A stretch of 64,000 bases of DNA, from assembly GCF_000016425.1 (NCBI RefSeq), contig NC_009380.1, forward strand, positions 4,530,144 to 4,594,143, in the 5' to 3' direction. Origin of the DNA: Salinispora tropica CNB-440 (lineage in GTDB: Bacteria; Actinomycetota; Actinomycetes; Mycobacteriales; Micromonosporaceae). The notes under the pieces are model-generated. The model searched no databases, had not been told where the DNA came from, and was given only the letters and a program-made list of their open reading frames with translations. Below, in pieces: positions 16,399 through 25,377 of the stretch (positions are counted from its first letter, which is position 1; the number at the start of each line of letters is the position of its first letter). The position numbers and the translations under genes are program-made.

Positions 16399-16686
16399 TC
16401 ATTCCCGGGCGTTCTTGGCGCGTTTGAGGGCTGCCCTCCACAGTCGTTCCTGCGCGGCGGCGTCTGGGGCGTCAGCGGCACCGGCGGCGGATGCTAAAGC
16501 GTCACGGACTTCGTCCGGGCTCCACCCGTTGGCCAGTAGCGCGGCGATCTGGTGAGCGAGCGCGGAGGCTCGCCCCCGGGCCAGTCTGGCTTGGGCGTCC
16601 GTGTGGCCAACGCGCCACGGCAACGCGTCGATCACCTGATCAGCGTCGCTGAGGTGTGCCTTCACGTCGACTGGGCCGGTGCTCAC
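16399..16686 (-). CDS. Hypothetical protein, 95 aa, overlapping the TetR gene
   Basis: I do not recognise this small protein. It starts MSTGPVDVKAHLSDADQVID and is almost entirely helical. A plausible helix-turn-helix-like stretch LARGRASALAHQIAALLANG is followed by WSPDEVRDALASA. Its start codon overlaps the stop of the upstream TetR gene by four bases (ATGA), so the two are translationally coupled. It may therefore act with that regulator or simply be co-expressed. Confidence 0.65.
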   Translation of the reverse strand: MSTGPVDVKAHLSDADQVIDALPWRVGHTDAQARLARGRASALAHQIAALLANGWSPDEVRDALASAAGAADAPDAAAQERLWRAALKRAKNARE

Positions 16687-17360
16687 GCTGATGCCCCACC
16701 TTCTTCAAGCCGTCTCCGGGCGACACGGGGCCCGGCGGGGGCGAAGTGTCGCACAGCCGGCCCGACCGGATCAGGCCCTAGGGCGGTGTCGATGAGGGTG
16801 GTGGCGGCGGTGCGGGCATGGTGGACGGGGCTGTCGGTGCCGGTGATGGCGGCGGTGGTTTGTGCCCCTTCGGCGAGGACGGCGAGTTGGTCGGCGAGGG
16901 CTGCGGGTGCGCCGGTGGCGGCGACGATGCCGGCCAAGCGTTGCTGAAACTGGACTTTCTGGTCGCGGACGAGGGCGGCGATGTGGGGTGTGGTGCCGCC
17001 GAGTTCGCTGAAGGCGTTGACGAAGATACAGCCTCGGAAGCCGTCTTCGGTGGACCAGCGGGCGAGCATGTCGTAGATGGCCAGGAGTTGTCCGCGGGGC
17101 GTGCCCCCTCCGGCGGCGACAGCGTCGTCGACCCAGGTGTTCCAGATCTGACGACGGCGGTGCAGGACGGCTTCGACGAGGGTCTCCTTGGAGGGGAACA
17201 GCTGGTAGAGGCGCCTGAGGGAGACACCGGACTCGTCGCGGAGGACGTCCATACCCACGGCGTGGATACCGCGGTGGTAGTAGAGCCGGTCGGCCGTACC
17301 CAGGACGTGCTCGCGGATCTGCTCGACCTGTTGAGTCCGGTTTCGGCTGGTAGTGGGCAT
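16683..17360 (-). CDS. TetR/AcrR-family transcriptional regulator
   Basis: This 225-residue protein has an N-terminal TetR DNA-binding domain (about 14-60). GIHAVGMDVLRDESGVSLRR and LYQLFPSKETLVEAVLHRR form the helix-turn-helix and its following helix. The C-terminal two thirds form the ligand/dimerisation domain with STEDGFRGCIFVNAFSELGG. It is divergent from the chloroperoxidase-type hydrolase. Two inverted repeats of the form GAGAACG-NN-CGTTCTC in the intergenic space are the natural operator candidates. The ligand is unknown. It is expected to repress the hydrolase genes and itself. Confidence 0.88.
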   Translation of the reverse strand: MPTTSRNRTQQVEQIREHVLGTADRLYYHRGIHAVGMDVLRDESGVSLRRLYQLFPSKETLVEAVLHRRRQIWNTWVDDAVAAGGGTPRGQLLAIYDMLARWSTEDGFRGCIFVNAFSELGGTTPHIAALVRDQKVQFQQRLAGIVAATGAPAALADQLAVLAEGAQTTAAITGTDSPVHHARTAATTLIDTALGPDPVGPAVRHFAPAGPRVARRRLEEGGASA

Positions 17361-17426
17361 GGTGTCCTCCTGTCTGGGGCGGTGTGGCGACAGTCACGGT
17401 GGGATGGCGCTGATCCGACTGGCACC

Positions 17427-17442
17427 GAGAACGTTCGTTCTC
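17427..17442. promoter_or_regulatory. TetR operator candidate 1
   Basis: GAGAACGTTCGTTCTC is made of perfect 7-bp arms GAGAACG/CGTTCTC with a TT spacer. It lies between the divergent TetR gene and hydrolase gene. Confidence 0.75.
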
Positions 17443-17462
17443 TACTGTACTCCCCAGGATAA

Positions 17463-18335
<873 letters not shown>

Positions 18336-18461
18336 CCCACCGGGGCGGGGGCCCGCGCCCGCCGTGACGCTGGCCCCGCCCTCGCACACACAGACACCAG
18401 ACACGCCCGCTTCGATCAACGCCCGGCCCCCGCGGGCCGCACATCACGTAAGGACACTGAC

Positions 18462-19478
18462 ATGGAAACTCTCGACACCCCTACCCGCTCGACCAGTAGC
18501 AGCCGTCGCCGGCTCGTCACCGCCCTGCTGGCGGGTGTGACCGCGGTCGGTATCGCCGCCGGCGGTACCGCCATCGCCACCAACAGCAGCAGCGAGGCCC
18601 AGGCCGGCGCCGCGGCCGCGGCCGGGAAACGGTCGAACCTGAACGAGGGATTCGTCACCACCCGCGACGGCGTGGACATCTTCTACAAGGACTGGGGCCC
18701 CCACGACGGACGACCCGTGGTCTTCAGCCACGGCTGGCCCCTGAACTCCGACAGCTGGGAATCCCAGATGATGCACCTGGCCGACAACGGCTACCGCGTC
18801 ATCGCCCACGACCGCCGGGGCCACGGCCAGTCCTCCCAGACCTGGGAGGGCAACGACATGGACCACTACGCCGACGACCTCGCCACCGTCATCACAAAGC
18901 TGAAGCTACGGGACGTGACTCTGGTCGGGTTCTCCACCGGCGGCGGAGAAGTCGCCCGCTACGTCGGCCGACACGGCACCGACCGCATCGCCCAGGTCGC
19001 CCTCGTCGGCGCGGTCACCCCACTGATGCTCAAGACCCCTGACAACCCCAACGGCGTACCCATCGACGTCTTCGACGGCCTCCGGGAAGGCTCCCTCACC
19101 GACCGCTCCCAGCTCTACCGCGACCTCGCCGAAGGACCGTTCTTCGGCGCCAACCGCCCCGACGCCGAGGTATCGCAGGGCATGAAGGACACCTTCTGGC
19201 TACAGAGCATGCAGGCCGGCCACAAAGCCGCCCACGACTCGATCAAGGCGTTCTCCGAAACCGACCTCACCGAAGACCTCAAGCGCTTCGACGTACCCAC
19301 CCTGATCATCCACGGCGGCGACGACCAGGTCGTGCCAATCGAGAACTCCGCCCACGAAGCACACGAGATCGTGGCCGACTCCACCCTCAAGGTCTACCCC
19401 GACGGCCCCCACGGCATCACCGACACCCACAAGCAGCAGCTCAACAACGACCTACTCACCTTCGTCAACAGCCTCTAA
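18462..19478 (+). CDS. Alpha/beta hydrolase, chloroperoxidase type, exported (probable Tat substrate)
   Basis: This 338-residue protein has a chloroperoxidase domain from about residue 62, preceded by [18 protein letters not shown]. That has an SRR-x-L twin-arginine-like motif and a weakly hydrophobic core, so Tat export is plausible. The triad is Ser158 (GFSTG), Asp288 (HGGDD) and His317 (GPHG). It is the exported counterpart of the 17502 gene; the pair share [11 protein letters not shown]-type and [10 protein letters not shown]-type motifs. Folding before export is consistent with Tat. A hairpin terminator follows directly. Confidence 0.88.
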   Translation: METLDTPTRSTSSSRRRLVTALLAGVTAVGIAAGGTAIATNSSSEAQAGAAAAAGKRSNLNEGFVTTRDGVDIFYKDWGPHDGRPVVFSHGWPLNSDSWESQMMHLADNGYRVIAHDRRGHGQSSQTWEGNDMDHYADDLATVITKLKLRDVTLVGFSTGGGEVARYVGRHGTDRIAQVALVGAVTPLMLKTPDNPNGVPIDVFDGLREGSLTDRSQLYRDLAEGPFFGANRPDAEVSQGMKDTFWLQSMQAGHKAAHDSIKAFSETDLTEDLKRFDVPTLIIHGGDDQVVPIENSAHEAHEIVADSTLKVYPDGPHGITDTHKQQLNNDLLTFVNSL

Positions 19479-19492
19479 CCATCACACGCCCC

Positions 19493-19520
19493 GCGGGGTG
19501 GGCCAACCAGCCCACCCCGC
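19493..19520 (+). terminator. Terminator after exported hydrolase
   Basis: GCGGGGTGGGC (19493-19503) and GCCCACCCCGC (19510-19520) form an 11-bp perfect stem with a CAACCA loop. Confidence 0.75.
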
Positions 19521-19579
19521 ACCCTTCCGACCCGCCAGCGACGTCATCCGCGCGGCGGGCGACGCGAAAAGGAGCCCTG

Positions 19580-19952
19580 ATGTCCACCACCCCAACTGCT
19601 GGCGTTGTTCAGGCCACCCACTACCGGTGATGTCGGCGTCGCCCTCGACACCATCGCCACTACCGCACGTACCCTTGCCGACACCATCGCCGAACGTGCC
19701 GCCGCGATCGGCACACCACCGGACGGACGCGGCATCACCATCGTGGCCACCAGCCAGCTACCCCAACTGGACGCCGGCGTGTTGCGTGACGACACCGTGA
19801 TCGAAAAAGTCGAGGACATCCTCACCACCACCGCCGCAGGAATCCACCAAGCGATCGACGTCACCGCCGACGACCCCATCACCCAGGACATCCTCATCGC
19901 CACCGGCCACGACATCGAACAGCAATCCTGGCTCCTCCGCTCGCAGCGATAA
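19580..19952 (+). pseudogene. Truncated and frameshifted Dps-family protein
   Basis: A good ribosome site (AAAAGGAG) precedes the ATG at 19580, which opens MSTTPTAGVVQATHYR and stops at 19630. A second frame continues with DVGVALDTIATTARTLADTI, AERAAAIGTPPDGRG and a C-terminal DPITQDILIATGHDIEQQSW, the middle and end of a Dps mini-ferritin. The N-terminal helix with the usual ferroxidase His and the HWNV motif is missing. The gene is therefore both deleted and frameshifted, and it should neither store iron nor oligomerise normally. A shorter, start-less polypeptide cannot be excluded. Confidence 0.65.
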
Positions 19953-20406
19953 CGCGTCAACCGCCCCGGGCATCGAACCAGCAGACACAACACCGGCCGA
20001 TACCCACCATCAGGTACCGGCCGGCAGCCCACAAAACCGTCGTGAGTGAGGAATCCAGCTCCACCGAGTACACCCACGTCACTGGTGTCTGTTTGATGCC
20101 CCTGTGGGGTGTGGTTGGGGCCATGGCGGCGGCGGAATTCGGGCGGGCGTCGGGGCGTTACACCCTGCGTACGGCCGAGGAAGCGCCCCGCTCCGGCGGG
20201 TGTCGCCCGTGCGTGTGCCCCGGGAATGATGGTGGCCGGCCGGTCGTTACATCTGGACCCGGCGTCGTGTGAGCCCGTCCAGGGCCGCGGTCGTCTGAGG
20301 ATCTTCTTTCGTTTGTTCTGTTGAGCGCCGGACGGTGCTTGCACCCCGCTCCCGACCCCCTTTTCGGGATGTGTGTGGGTGTCGACCCCCGAATGGAGCA
20401 CACCTG
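19953..20406. other. Interval without a supported gene; contains a terminator
   Basis: CCGGCCGATACC (19993-20004) and GGTACCGGCCGG (20013-20024) form a stem with one mismatch that could end the Dps remnant transcript. The rest, up to the transglycosylase-like gene, shows no convincing coding sequence. Confidence 0.5.
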
Positions 20407-20991
20407 ATGAACACGATTCTGCGTCGTAGCGTCCTGGGTATCGCTGGTCTGGCCCTGTCCACCGGTGTCGTCGCCGGCCCCCTGGCCACCCTCACCGACA
20501 GCACCCCGGCCTCGGCTTCGGCCGCGGCGGTGCAGGTCGCGAAGCCGGACCTGGACACCCTGATCCCGCACGGCACCCAGGGCAAGCAGTCACGCATCAC
20601 TCTCGGTGATGAGCAGACCGGGAACGTGAAGGCCATCATCGAGGCCACGAAGGCCGCCGGGATGGACGAGCGGGCCGCCGTCGTGGCGATCGCTACCAGC
20701 TTGCAGGAGTCGAAGCTGGAGAACCTGGGTCACCTGGGTGACCGCAACGACCACGACTCGCAGGGCCTGTTCCAGCAGCGCCCCTCCTCCGGCTGGGGCA
20801 CGGTCGAGCAGATCACCGACCCCGCCTACTCCACCACCGCGTTCCTCAACGGGCTCAAGCAGGTTGAGGGTTGGCAGGAGATGCCGTTGACCGAGGCCGC
20901 CCAGACGGTGCAGGTGTCGGCGTACCCGTTCCACTACGCCCAGTGGGAGACCCAGGCCGCCGACCTCGTGGCCGAGCACTGGACCAGCTGA
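20407..20991 (+). CDS. Secreted lytic transglycosylase-like protein
   Basis: This 194-residue protein has an N-terminal signal (RRSVLGIAGLALSTGVVAGP, cleavage near ASA). The compact domain has AAVVAIATSLQESKLENLGH, where the Glu in LQES would be catalytic, and then DSQGLFQQRPSSGWG and a late SAYPFHYAQWE. This arrangement is common in actinobacterial exported lysozyme-fold proteins that act on peptidoglycan. The ATG at 20407 has GGAG upstream and matches a normal signal-peptide start. It could be a host cell-wall enzyme; a phage origin is less likely given the signal peptide. Confidence 0.75.
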   Translation: MNTILRRSVLGIAGLALSTGVVAGPLATLTDSTPASASAAAVQVAKPDLDTLIPHGTQGKQSRITLGDEQTGNVKAIIEATKAAGMDERAAVVAIATSLQESKLENLGHLGDRNDHDSQGLFQQRPSSGWGTVEQITDPAYSTTAFLNGLKQVEGWQEMPLTEAAQTVQVSAYPFHYAQWETQAADLVAEHWTS

Positions 20992-21035
20992 CCCAGCACA
21001 CCACCACATATCTGACCCGCAAAGGGGAACACGTT

Positions 21036-21068
21036 GTTGGCCGGCACCCGGTTCGGGTGCCGGCCAAC
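21036..21068 (+). terminator. Strong terminator after transglycosylase-like gene
   Basis: Perfect 15-bp arms at 21036-21050 and 21054-21068 with a GTT loop. Confidence 0.85.
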
Positions 21069-21293
21069 AGCCGTATCTGGGGTACTGCCGTGGGAAGCCA
21101 CGGCCACGACTACTGACCTCAGGCCCACCAGTTTCCCTTCCACAACAGAGGCTGGTTCCGCGAGGCCCACCCACGCCGAGTGAGCCGCCCACGAGCAGGC
21201 CCGCCAAGCCTCCCAGGCCGCGGCCAGCGGCGACAACACCGCCGCCCGCGCCATCGCCGGCCGCCGACATTGACGAGCGGCCGGCGGTTGCCA
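21069..21293. other. Interval without an intact gene
   Basis: A + frame fragment AAHEQARQASQAAASGDNTA (within about 21180-21275) looks coding-like but has stops on both sides. Nothing else is supported. Confidence 0.35.
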
Positions 21294-21428
21294 AGCCTCG
21301 TCGGTACACACATCGGTGTAGCCGATGGCGCAGCGGGGACGGGCGGCCGGGGGTAGATCAAGGCGCAGGACGCGGGCGCGTAGTGCGCGCCATCGGGTGG
21401 TGCTGCCGCCCTGCCAGGATTGGCTCAT
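21294..21428 (-). pseudogene. N-terminal remnant of an HNH endonuclease (phage type)
   Basis: The frame from the ATG at 21428 reads MSQSWQGGSTTRWRALRARV and then PPAARPRCAIGYTDVCTDEA. This is the usual opening of small actinophage HNH endonucleases, including the first zinc-ligand cysteine region. After CTDEA the expected D/EADHxxP...H..N..LxxxCxxCN core is absent, so only about the first 45 residues survive. In phages this gene normally lies beside the terminase genes. Its presence here suggests that the prophage module to the right once extended past this point. Confidence 0.55.
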
Positions 21429-21474
21429 AGCGTGGCTCACCGAAATGGTTGTGCTCGCGTCGCATCATGGCGTG

Positions 21475-21900
21475 ATGAAGCTCTCACACAAGATCGCCAT
21501 TGGAATTGCGGCTGTTGTCGCGCTCGGCGCGGGGGCAGCAACGTTGGTGGTCATCCTCCAGTCAGACAGCCCGGATACTGCGGTAGCGGAAGGCTCGTCC
21601 CCGAACGCGGGATCGGCGCCGGAGGGACAGTTGCGGGTTGCGGCGCTAATGGATCAGGCGGGCTGTGACGGGTCGGTGGTCGAAACGCAGCTCTACTCGT
21701 ACGAGACAGGCCACTGCACACTGGGCGGATCCGACGTCACCATCGCGGTATTCCGAACCGACAGCCAGCGTGACGAGTGGATCTCGGTTGGCGGTGAATT
21801 CGGCGGCACGGTGGTGTCTGGCAGCGGCTGGGCGGCCATCTCGGAGCACCCTGACCCAGCCGGCACACTCGCTGAATCCCTGTCCGGCACGGTGCAGTAG
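21475..21900 (+). CDS. Small membrane-anchored or secreted hypothetical protein
   Basis: This 141-residue protein has KLSHKIAIGIAAVVALGAGAATLVVIL at its start, a single N-terminal anchor or signal. The outside domain contains Cys residues in DQAGCDGSV and TGHCTLGGS that could pair, and SDVTIAVFRTDSQRDEWISV. I do not recognise a family. The gene ends one base before the convergent tail-like gene, and it resembles the 24369 gene in plan: an anchor plus a small two-Cys domain, read against the prophage genes. It may be a phage accessory gene. Confidence 0.6.
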   Translation: MKLSHKIAIGIAAVVALGAGAATLVVILQSDSPDTAVAEGSSPNAGSAPEGQLRVAALMDQAGCDGSVVETQLYSYETGHCTLGGSDVTIAVFRTDSQRDEWISVGGEFGGTVVSGSGWAAISEHPDPAGTLAESLSGTVQ

Positions 21901-21901
21901 G

Positions 21902-23041
21902 TCATCGCACGTAACTGAGACCGTCGAGACTCAACGCGGTCGCGCCGGACTGGGTGCGGCGTACCACGATGTCACCGGTGGTCATGATCTCGCAGGGGGC
22001 GGCGATACCGCCGGTGGTGGGCACCGACAGCAGCTGGCGGTGGGTGGGTGCGTGGCCGGTGGGCAGGGCCGCCACGACATGTCCCCAGCTGGTGCCACTG
22101 GAGGTGACGGCGATCCTGCCCCGTAGCCAGGTCCGGTCGTCGCTCTCCTGGCGCACGGCCAGGGGTGCGACGCCGGTACTGGTGTCCATGCTGTACCGGC
22201 CGGTCGCGTCGGGGTCGACGGCGGTGATGTCCTGCCACGCGTACAGGCTGGTTTGGAGTCGCCCGTCCTGGTCGATCCCCCCGGTGGTGACACGCAGGTC
22301 GGCGCCGTCGCGGCGCTCGAACCGAATCAGCGCCCCGGTGGCCGCAGCGTAGGAGCCGATCAGGGTGATCAGGTGGTCGTAGCCGAACCCGCCCGGCTGC
22401 TGCTCAGCCCGATAGCGCAGGGCCTCGTTGAACCACGTGGCGAGTTTGAGCTGACCGCCGATGGTGATGTGCGCCTCGGCGAGGTTGACGGCGCTGCCGC
22501 CGGGGACGTCGTTGAAACGGGCCGACAGCAGCGGGGCGGTAAGTGCGGTGGACGCGCCCACGTAGGCGCGGGGCGTGTAGGTGCCGGACAGGTCAGGCAC
22601 CTGCCCGGCGGGCAGCAGCGCACTGCCGTCGAGGGGCCCGGCCGGGCCGGTGGCGGTGCCGACCGACGCTTTGGTGACGTAGGTACTCGCCGGATCCGGT
22701 GCCGTGGAGGTCGTCGGCACCAGGTCGGCGAGACTCGCGGGCGGGCCGGCGGGGATCGCGATGTCCGCCCGGTACCGCCAGGCGGTGGTGTCCACGTCGA
22801 GGGTGTACGCCCACCCGGACGGCGACCAGTCGACATCGTCCGAGACGGGCACGTCGAGTGTGTACGCGCCGCCGGCGTCAAGGGTGGCCGTGTGCGCGCC
22901 GGGCTGGATCGTCACATCGTCGGCGGGGCCTTGCAGGGGGATGGCCCGGGTCAGCCGGATCGTGCCGGCAGCGGGGGCACCGTCGGCGGTCAGGATGACA
23001 CCGGCGATGGTGCGGGTGCCGAGACTAGCCGGATACGTCAC
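21902..23041 (-). CDS. Phage minor tail / tail-fibre-like protein
   Basis: This 379-residue protein starts MTYPASLGTRTIAGVILTAD. It has an Ig-like N-terminal part with WAYTLDVDTTAWRYRADIAIP, then the linker LDGSALLPAGQVPDLSGTYT typical of actinophage minor tail proteins. The C-terminal half has no recognised motif. It would sit at the distal tail and contact the host. This is the only structural phage gene in the element. It is separated by hairpins from the upstream small genes, so it is probably not part of the early operon. Confidence 0.65.
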   Translation of the reverse strand: MTYPASLGTRTIAGVILTADGAPAAGTIRLTRAIPLQGPADDVTIQPGAHTATLDAGGAYTLDVPVSDDVDWSPSGWAYTLDVDTTAWRYRADIAIPAGPPASLADLVPTTSTAPDPASTYVTKASVGTATGPAGPLDGSALLPAGQVPDLSGTYTPRAYVGASTALTAPLLSARFNDVPGGSAVNLAEAHITIGGQLKLATWFNEALRYRAEQQPGGFGYDHLITLIGSYAAATGALIRFERRDGADLRVTTGGIDQDGRLQTSLYAWQDITAVDPDATGRYSMDTSTGVAPLAVRQESDDRTWLRGRIAVTSSGTSWGHVVAALPTGHAPTHRQLLSVPTTGGIAAPCEIMTTGDIVVRRTQSGATALSLDGLSYVR

Positions 23042-23069
23042 GACCGCCCCCTGTACTGATCGGTGGTGT

Positions 23070-23100
23070 GCGGGCAGGCCCCAGCCAGTGACCTGCCCGC
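23070..23100. terminator. Hairpin upstream of the tail-like gene
   Basis: GCGGGCAGG (23070-23078) pairs with CCTGCCCGC (23092-23100). A second stem, AGCCCGGT (23134-23141) with ACCGGGCT (23158-23165), follows on its right. Together they separate the early operon from the tail-like gene. Confidence 0.6.
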
Positions 23101-23216
23101 ATCCCTGGTCGCGTCCCGCCCTGGACGCGCAACAGCCCGGTGGCGCTGACGCGTCCTACCGGGCTTTGGGCACACTCCGCCTATGCGGTGAATGTGTGAT
23201 GACCATGATGGCGTGG

Positions 23217-23558
23217 TCAGGCGGCTTGCGTCAACTCGCCTTGCTGACCGCGTGCCGGTCCGCCGCGGTCCTCGACGGTGAGGCGGGTGTCTCGCTCGAC
23301 GGTGGACAACTCTTGGAGGTCGTACCAGGTGGTGCCGCGTGCTCGTCCGGGTGTGTGCCAGGTGGTGACCCGCCCGTGTAGCGGGTCGTTGGGGTTGCGG
23401 GAGCGGCGGGCCCAGTCACGGATCCGGGCGGCGGTGATGTCGGGGCCGAGGGTGTGGGCGATCTGCGCGGCGGTGCCGAAGCGGTCACGGGTGAGTGGGG
23501 TGTCGCCGGGGCAGCGGCCGTCGGTGTTGAGGCGGGAGCGGCAGTGTCGGCAGGTCAT
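23217..23558 (-). CDS. Small zinc-ribbon plus helix-turn-helix phage protein
   Basis: This 113-residue protein opens MTCRHCRSRLNTDGRCPGD, a CxxC...C metal-binding head. It continues FGTAAQIAHTLGPDITAARI and RDWARRSRNPNDPLHGRVTT, a winged or MerR-like helix-turn-helix as found in actinophage regulatory proteins. Its ATG overlaps the stop of the preceding gene by four bases, so the two are translationally coupled. It probably binds DNA; the target is unknown. It is the last gene of the minus-strand run before the terminator hairpins. Confidence 0.65.
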   Translation of the reverse strand: MTCRHCRSRLNTDGRCPGDTPLTRDRFGTAAQIAHTLGPDITAARIRDWARRSRNPNDPLHGRVTTWHTPGRARGTTWYDLQELSTVERDTRLTVEDRGGPARGQQGELTQAA

Positions 23559-24319
23559 GGTGCCATCCGGCCGGGCCTGAGGACTGCATCCCGCGGCCAG
23601 ATGTGGGCGACGCCCTCCACAGCGTCGGGCATGCCGCAACCGCAGCCCTGTCCTACGCAGCGGCAGCCGGCGGCACAGATGACCGTCCACGCTTCTTGCG
23701 GTCCGCTGGTCTGTACGTGCATGTGGCGGAGTCGACAGGCCGGGCATGCGACCCCACGGATCGGGTCCCGGTCGGGTCCGACCCGCAGCACCCGCCGGGC
23801 CCTCCCATCCAGTTTGCGCAGTAGGGCGGTGAGGGCGGCTGCGGTACCGGACTGCATGGCGGGTATGTGCTGGCGGACGCGCTGGAGGGGGTCTGCGGCG
23901 CCGTGGCCTGGCAGGTGTCGGGCAACGGTGTCGAGTTGGCTGATCATTGCGGTTTGGGTTTCGGCGTAGCGGTTGCGACGGGCGGGTCCGGCGGCGGCGG
24001 TGAGTATGGCATCGCTGGTGGGGTCGCCGTGTCCGCCGAGGGCGTGGCGGCGGCCCCAGGTGGGTGAGCTAATGGGCTCTGCGGCGGCGGCCTGCTCGGC
24101 GGCGATGGCGCGGGCCTCGGCGGTGGCGCGGGCCTCGAGCTGGGCGAGGGCGGCGTTCAGGGACCAGGCGGCGGCGGTGGCGTGCAGGTGGTGCGGTGTC
24201 ACGGGACGGCCCTCTCGGCGAGCGATGGTCAGGGTCTGGGTAGCCGGGCGGGCACGTGGGCGCGGGTGCGCCGCCAGGCGCTGGTGCTGCCGCCGCGCCG
24301 CTTTTGACTCGGCTGACAT
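23555..24319 (-). CDS. Hypothetical phage protein with Cys-rich C-terminus
   Basis: This 254-residue protein starts MSAESKAARRQHQRLAAHPR. A helical, Ala-rich region LEARATAEARAIAAEQAAAA follows, and the C-terminal part carries a CPAC, an AGCRC and a GCGC motif, which looks like a zinc-binding module. No catalytic motif is recognised. The ATG at 24319 shares the palindrome CATG with a potential + start at 24318, so the two divergent genes cannot both use those ATGs comfortably. It is coupled to the 23217 gene. Confidence 0.6.
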   Translation of the reverse strand: MSAESKAARRQHQRLAAHPRPRARPATQTLTIARREGRPVTPHHLHATAAAWSLNAALAQLEARATAEARAIAAEQAAAAEPISSPTWGRRHALGGHGDPTSDAILTAAAGPARRNRYAETQTAMISQLDTVARHLPGHGAADPLQRVRQHIPAMQSGTAAALTALLRKLDGRARRVLRVGPDRDPIRGVACPACRLRHMHVQTSGPQEAWTVICAAGCRCVGQGCGCGMPDAVEGVAHIWPRDAVLRPGRMAP

Positions 24320-24368
24320 GATCAGCAGCTGGACGGTCAACCTGGATGAAGCAGAGGTGAGAGCAGGC

Positions 24369-24851
24369 GTGCGTAGATGGGTCATCGGTGGGGCGATCGT
24401 GATCGTTGTGGGGCTCGTGGGCGCGCTCGTCCTCCAGCTGCGGGGCACGACCCGGTTTGATGACCGGGCCTATTCGGGCAGCAGTTGGGGTAAGACCCCG
24501 GATGAGGTCTTCGTCGATTTCGACCTTGTGCTTCCCGAGTGCACCGAAGGACGGATGCGGTACTGGGCAGGCAGCCTGCAGCTGTACATGAAGATCACGG
24601 CACCGTCGGACTGCGTCGACCAGTTCATCGAGGTGAACCGGTTGAAAAGCAGCGAAACTGCTCTCTCCGGCCCAGTAGACCTCATCAACAGCGCAAACCG
24701 GGCGGCAGAGTTCGGATGGCAGTCGTCCGCGGACCGGAAGTACACCCGACACTCGCGCGGGGAGAACTGGAAGAACAACGTCTGGACCCATGCATTCGTC
24801 GACGATGGCACCACCGAGCGGTCCCTGTACCTGCACGCCTGGCACCAGTAG
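24369..24851 (+). CDS. Membrane-anchored hypothetical protein, probable prophage accessory (moron) gene
   Basis: From the GTG at 24369 the protein is 160 residues. It has RRWVIGGAIVIVVGLVGALV as a single N-terminal membrane segment and an extracellular domain with Cys in LPECTEG and APSDCVDQF. A basic/aromatic end KYTRHSRGENWKNN is followed by SLYLHAWHQ. An ATG at 24318 would add 17 residues. It is the only + gene inside a long minus-strand early operon, the arrangement typical of lysogenically expressed accessory genes. A surface or exclusion role is possible but unproven. Confidence 0.6.
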   Translation: MRRWVIGGAIVIVVGLVGALVLQLRGTTRFDDRAYSGSSWGKTPDEVFVDFDLVLPECTEGRMRYWAGSLQLYMKITAPSDCVDQFIEVNRLKSSETALSGPVDLINSANRAAEFGWQSSADRKYTRHSRGENWKNNVWTHAFVDDGTTERSLYLHAWHQ

Positions 24852-24862
24852 TCGGCGCGCGG

Positions 24863-25321
24863 TCATCGGTCATCCCGGCCGATGACAACCGTCCCGCTGG
24901 GAACAAAGCCGCCCATCCGTAGGCCCGTCACGGTGTCCACAGAGCCGCTGTGAGCGGTTGGAACGGTGCCGCCCATCGCATCCGCGCCGGGGTCTACACG
25001 GGCCTGTGCGTGGCTCTCAGCGGGCGGCACGGCACCCTGCGCGCTGCCGGGCCGGGAACCGGTGCGGGTGGTGGCGTACCGCGCCCGCGCCCGGTCGATC
25101 CGCTCGACGGCGTCGTCAAGCGTGGCGATCAGCTCCTGGGCGTCGCCGAGGGCGGCGCGGGCCTGGTCGCGTTCGGCGGCGAGCTGGTCAACAAACTGCG
25201 CGACCGAGCCGGGGTCGCTGTAGCCGGCCCGGTGAAGAGCGGCCGACACGTCGGCGAGCTCGTCGAGAGCGCGGTCGTATTCGCGGTGGATGGGTAGACG
25301 GACGTGCACATGGGTGACCAT
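24863..25321 (-). CDS. Hypothetical phage protein with coiled-coil middle
   Basis: This 152-residue protein starts MVTHVHVRLPIHREYDRALD and has a clear GAGGAG ribosome site. The middle (about 40-85) is a helical, probably coiled stretch including AQFVDQLAAERDQARAALGD and TLDDAVERIDRARARY. A flexible Gly/Pro/Thr region and a C-terminal GGFVPSGTVVIGRDDR follow. No family is recognised. It lies 57 bp downstream of the DnaC-like gene in the early operon. Confidence 0.6.
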   Translation of the reverse strand: MVTHVHVRLPIHREYDRALDELADVSAALHRAGYSDPGSVAQFVDQLAAERDQARAALGDAQELIATLDDAVERIDRARARYATTRTGSRPGSAQGAVPPAESHAQARVDPGADAMGGTVPTAHSGSVDTVTGLRMGGFVPSGTVVIGRDDR

Positions 25322-25377
25322 TACGTCTCCTCAGGCGGCGGTCGTGGGTATGGGTTGGCCGTGGCCGGCGGTGTGGG

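Noticed and set aside
23210-23226. GTCAGGCGGCT match to the tRNA-Thr 3' end as a left attachment site
   Set aside because: Only 11 bases match and the orientation is inverted relative to the tRNA, so it is not a direct repeat. It also lies inside a gene's stop region.
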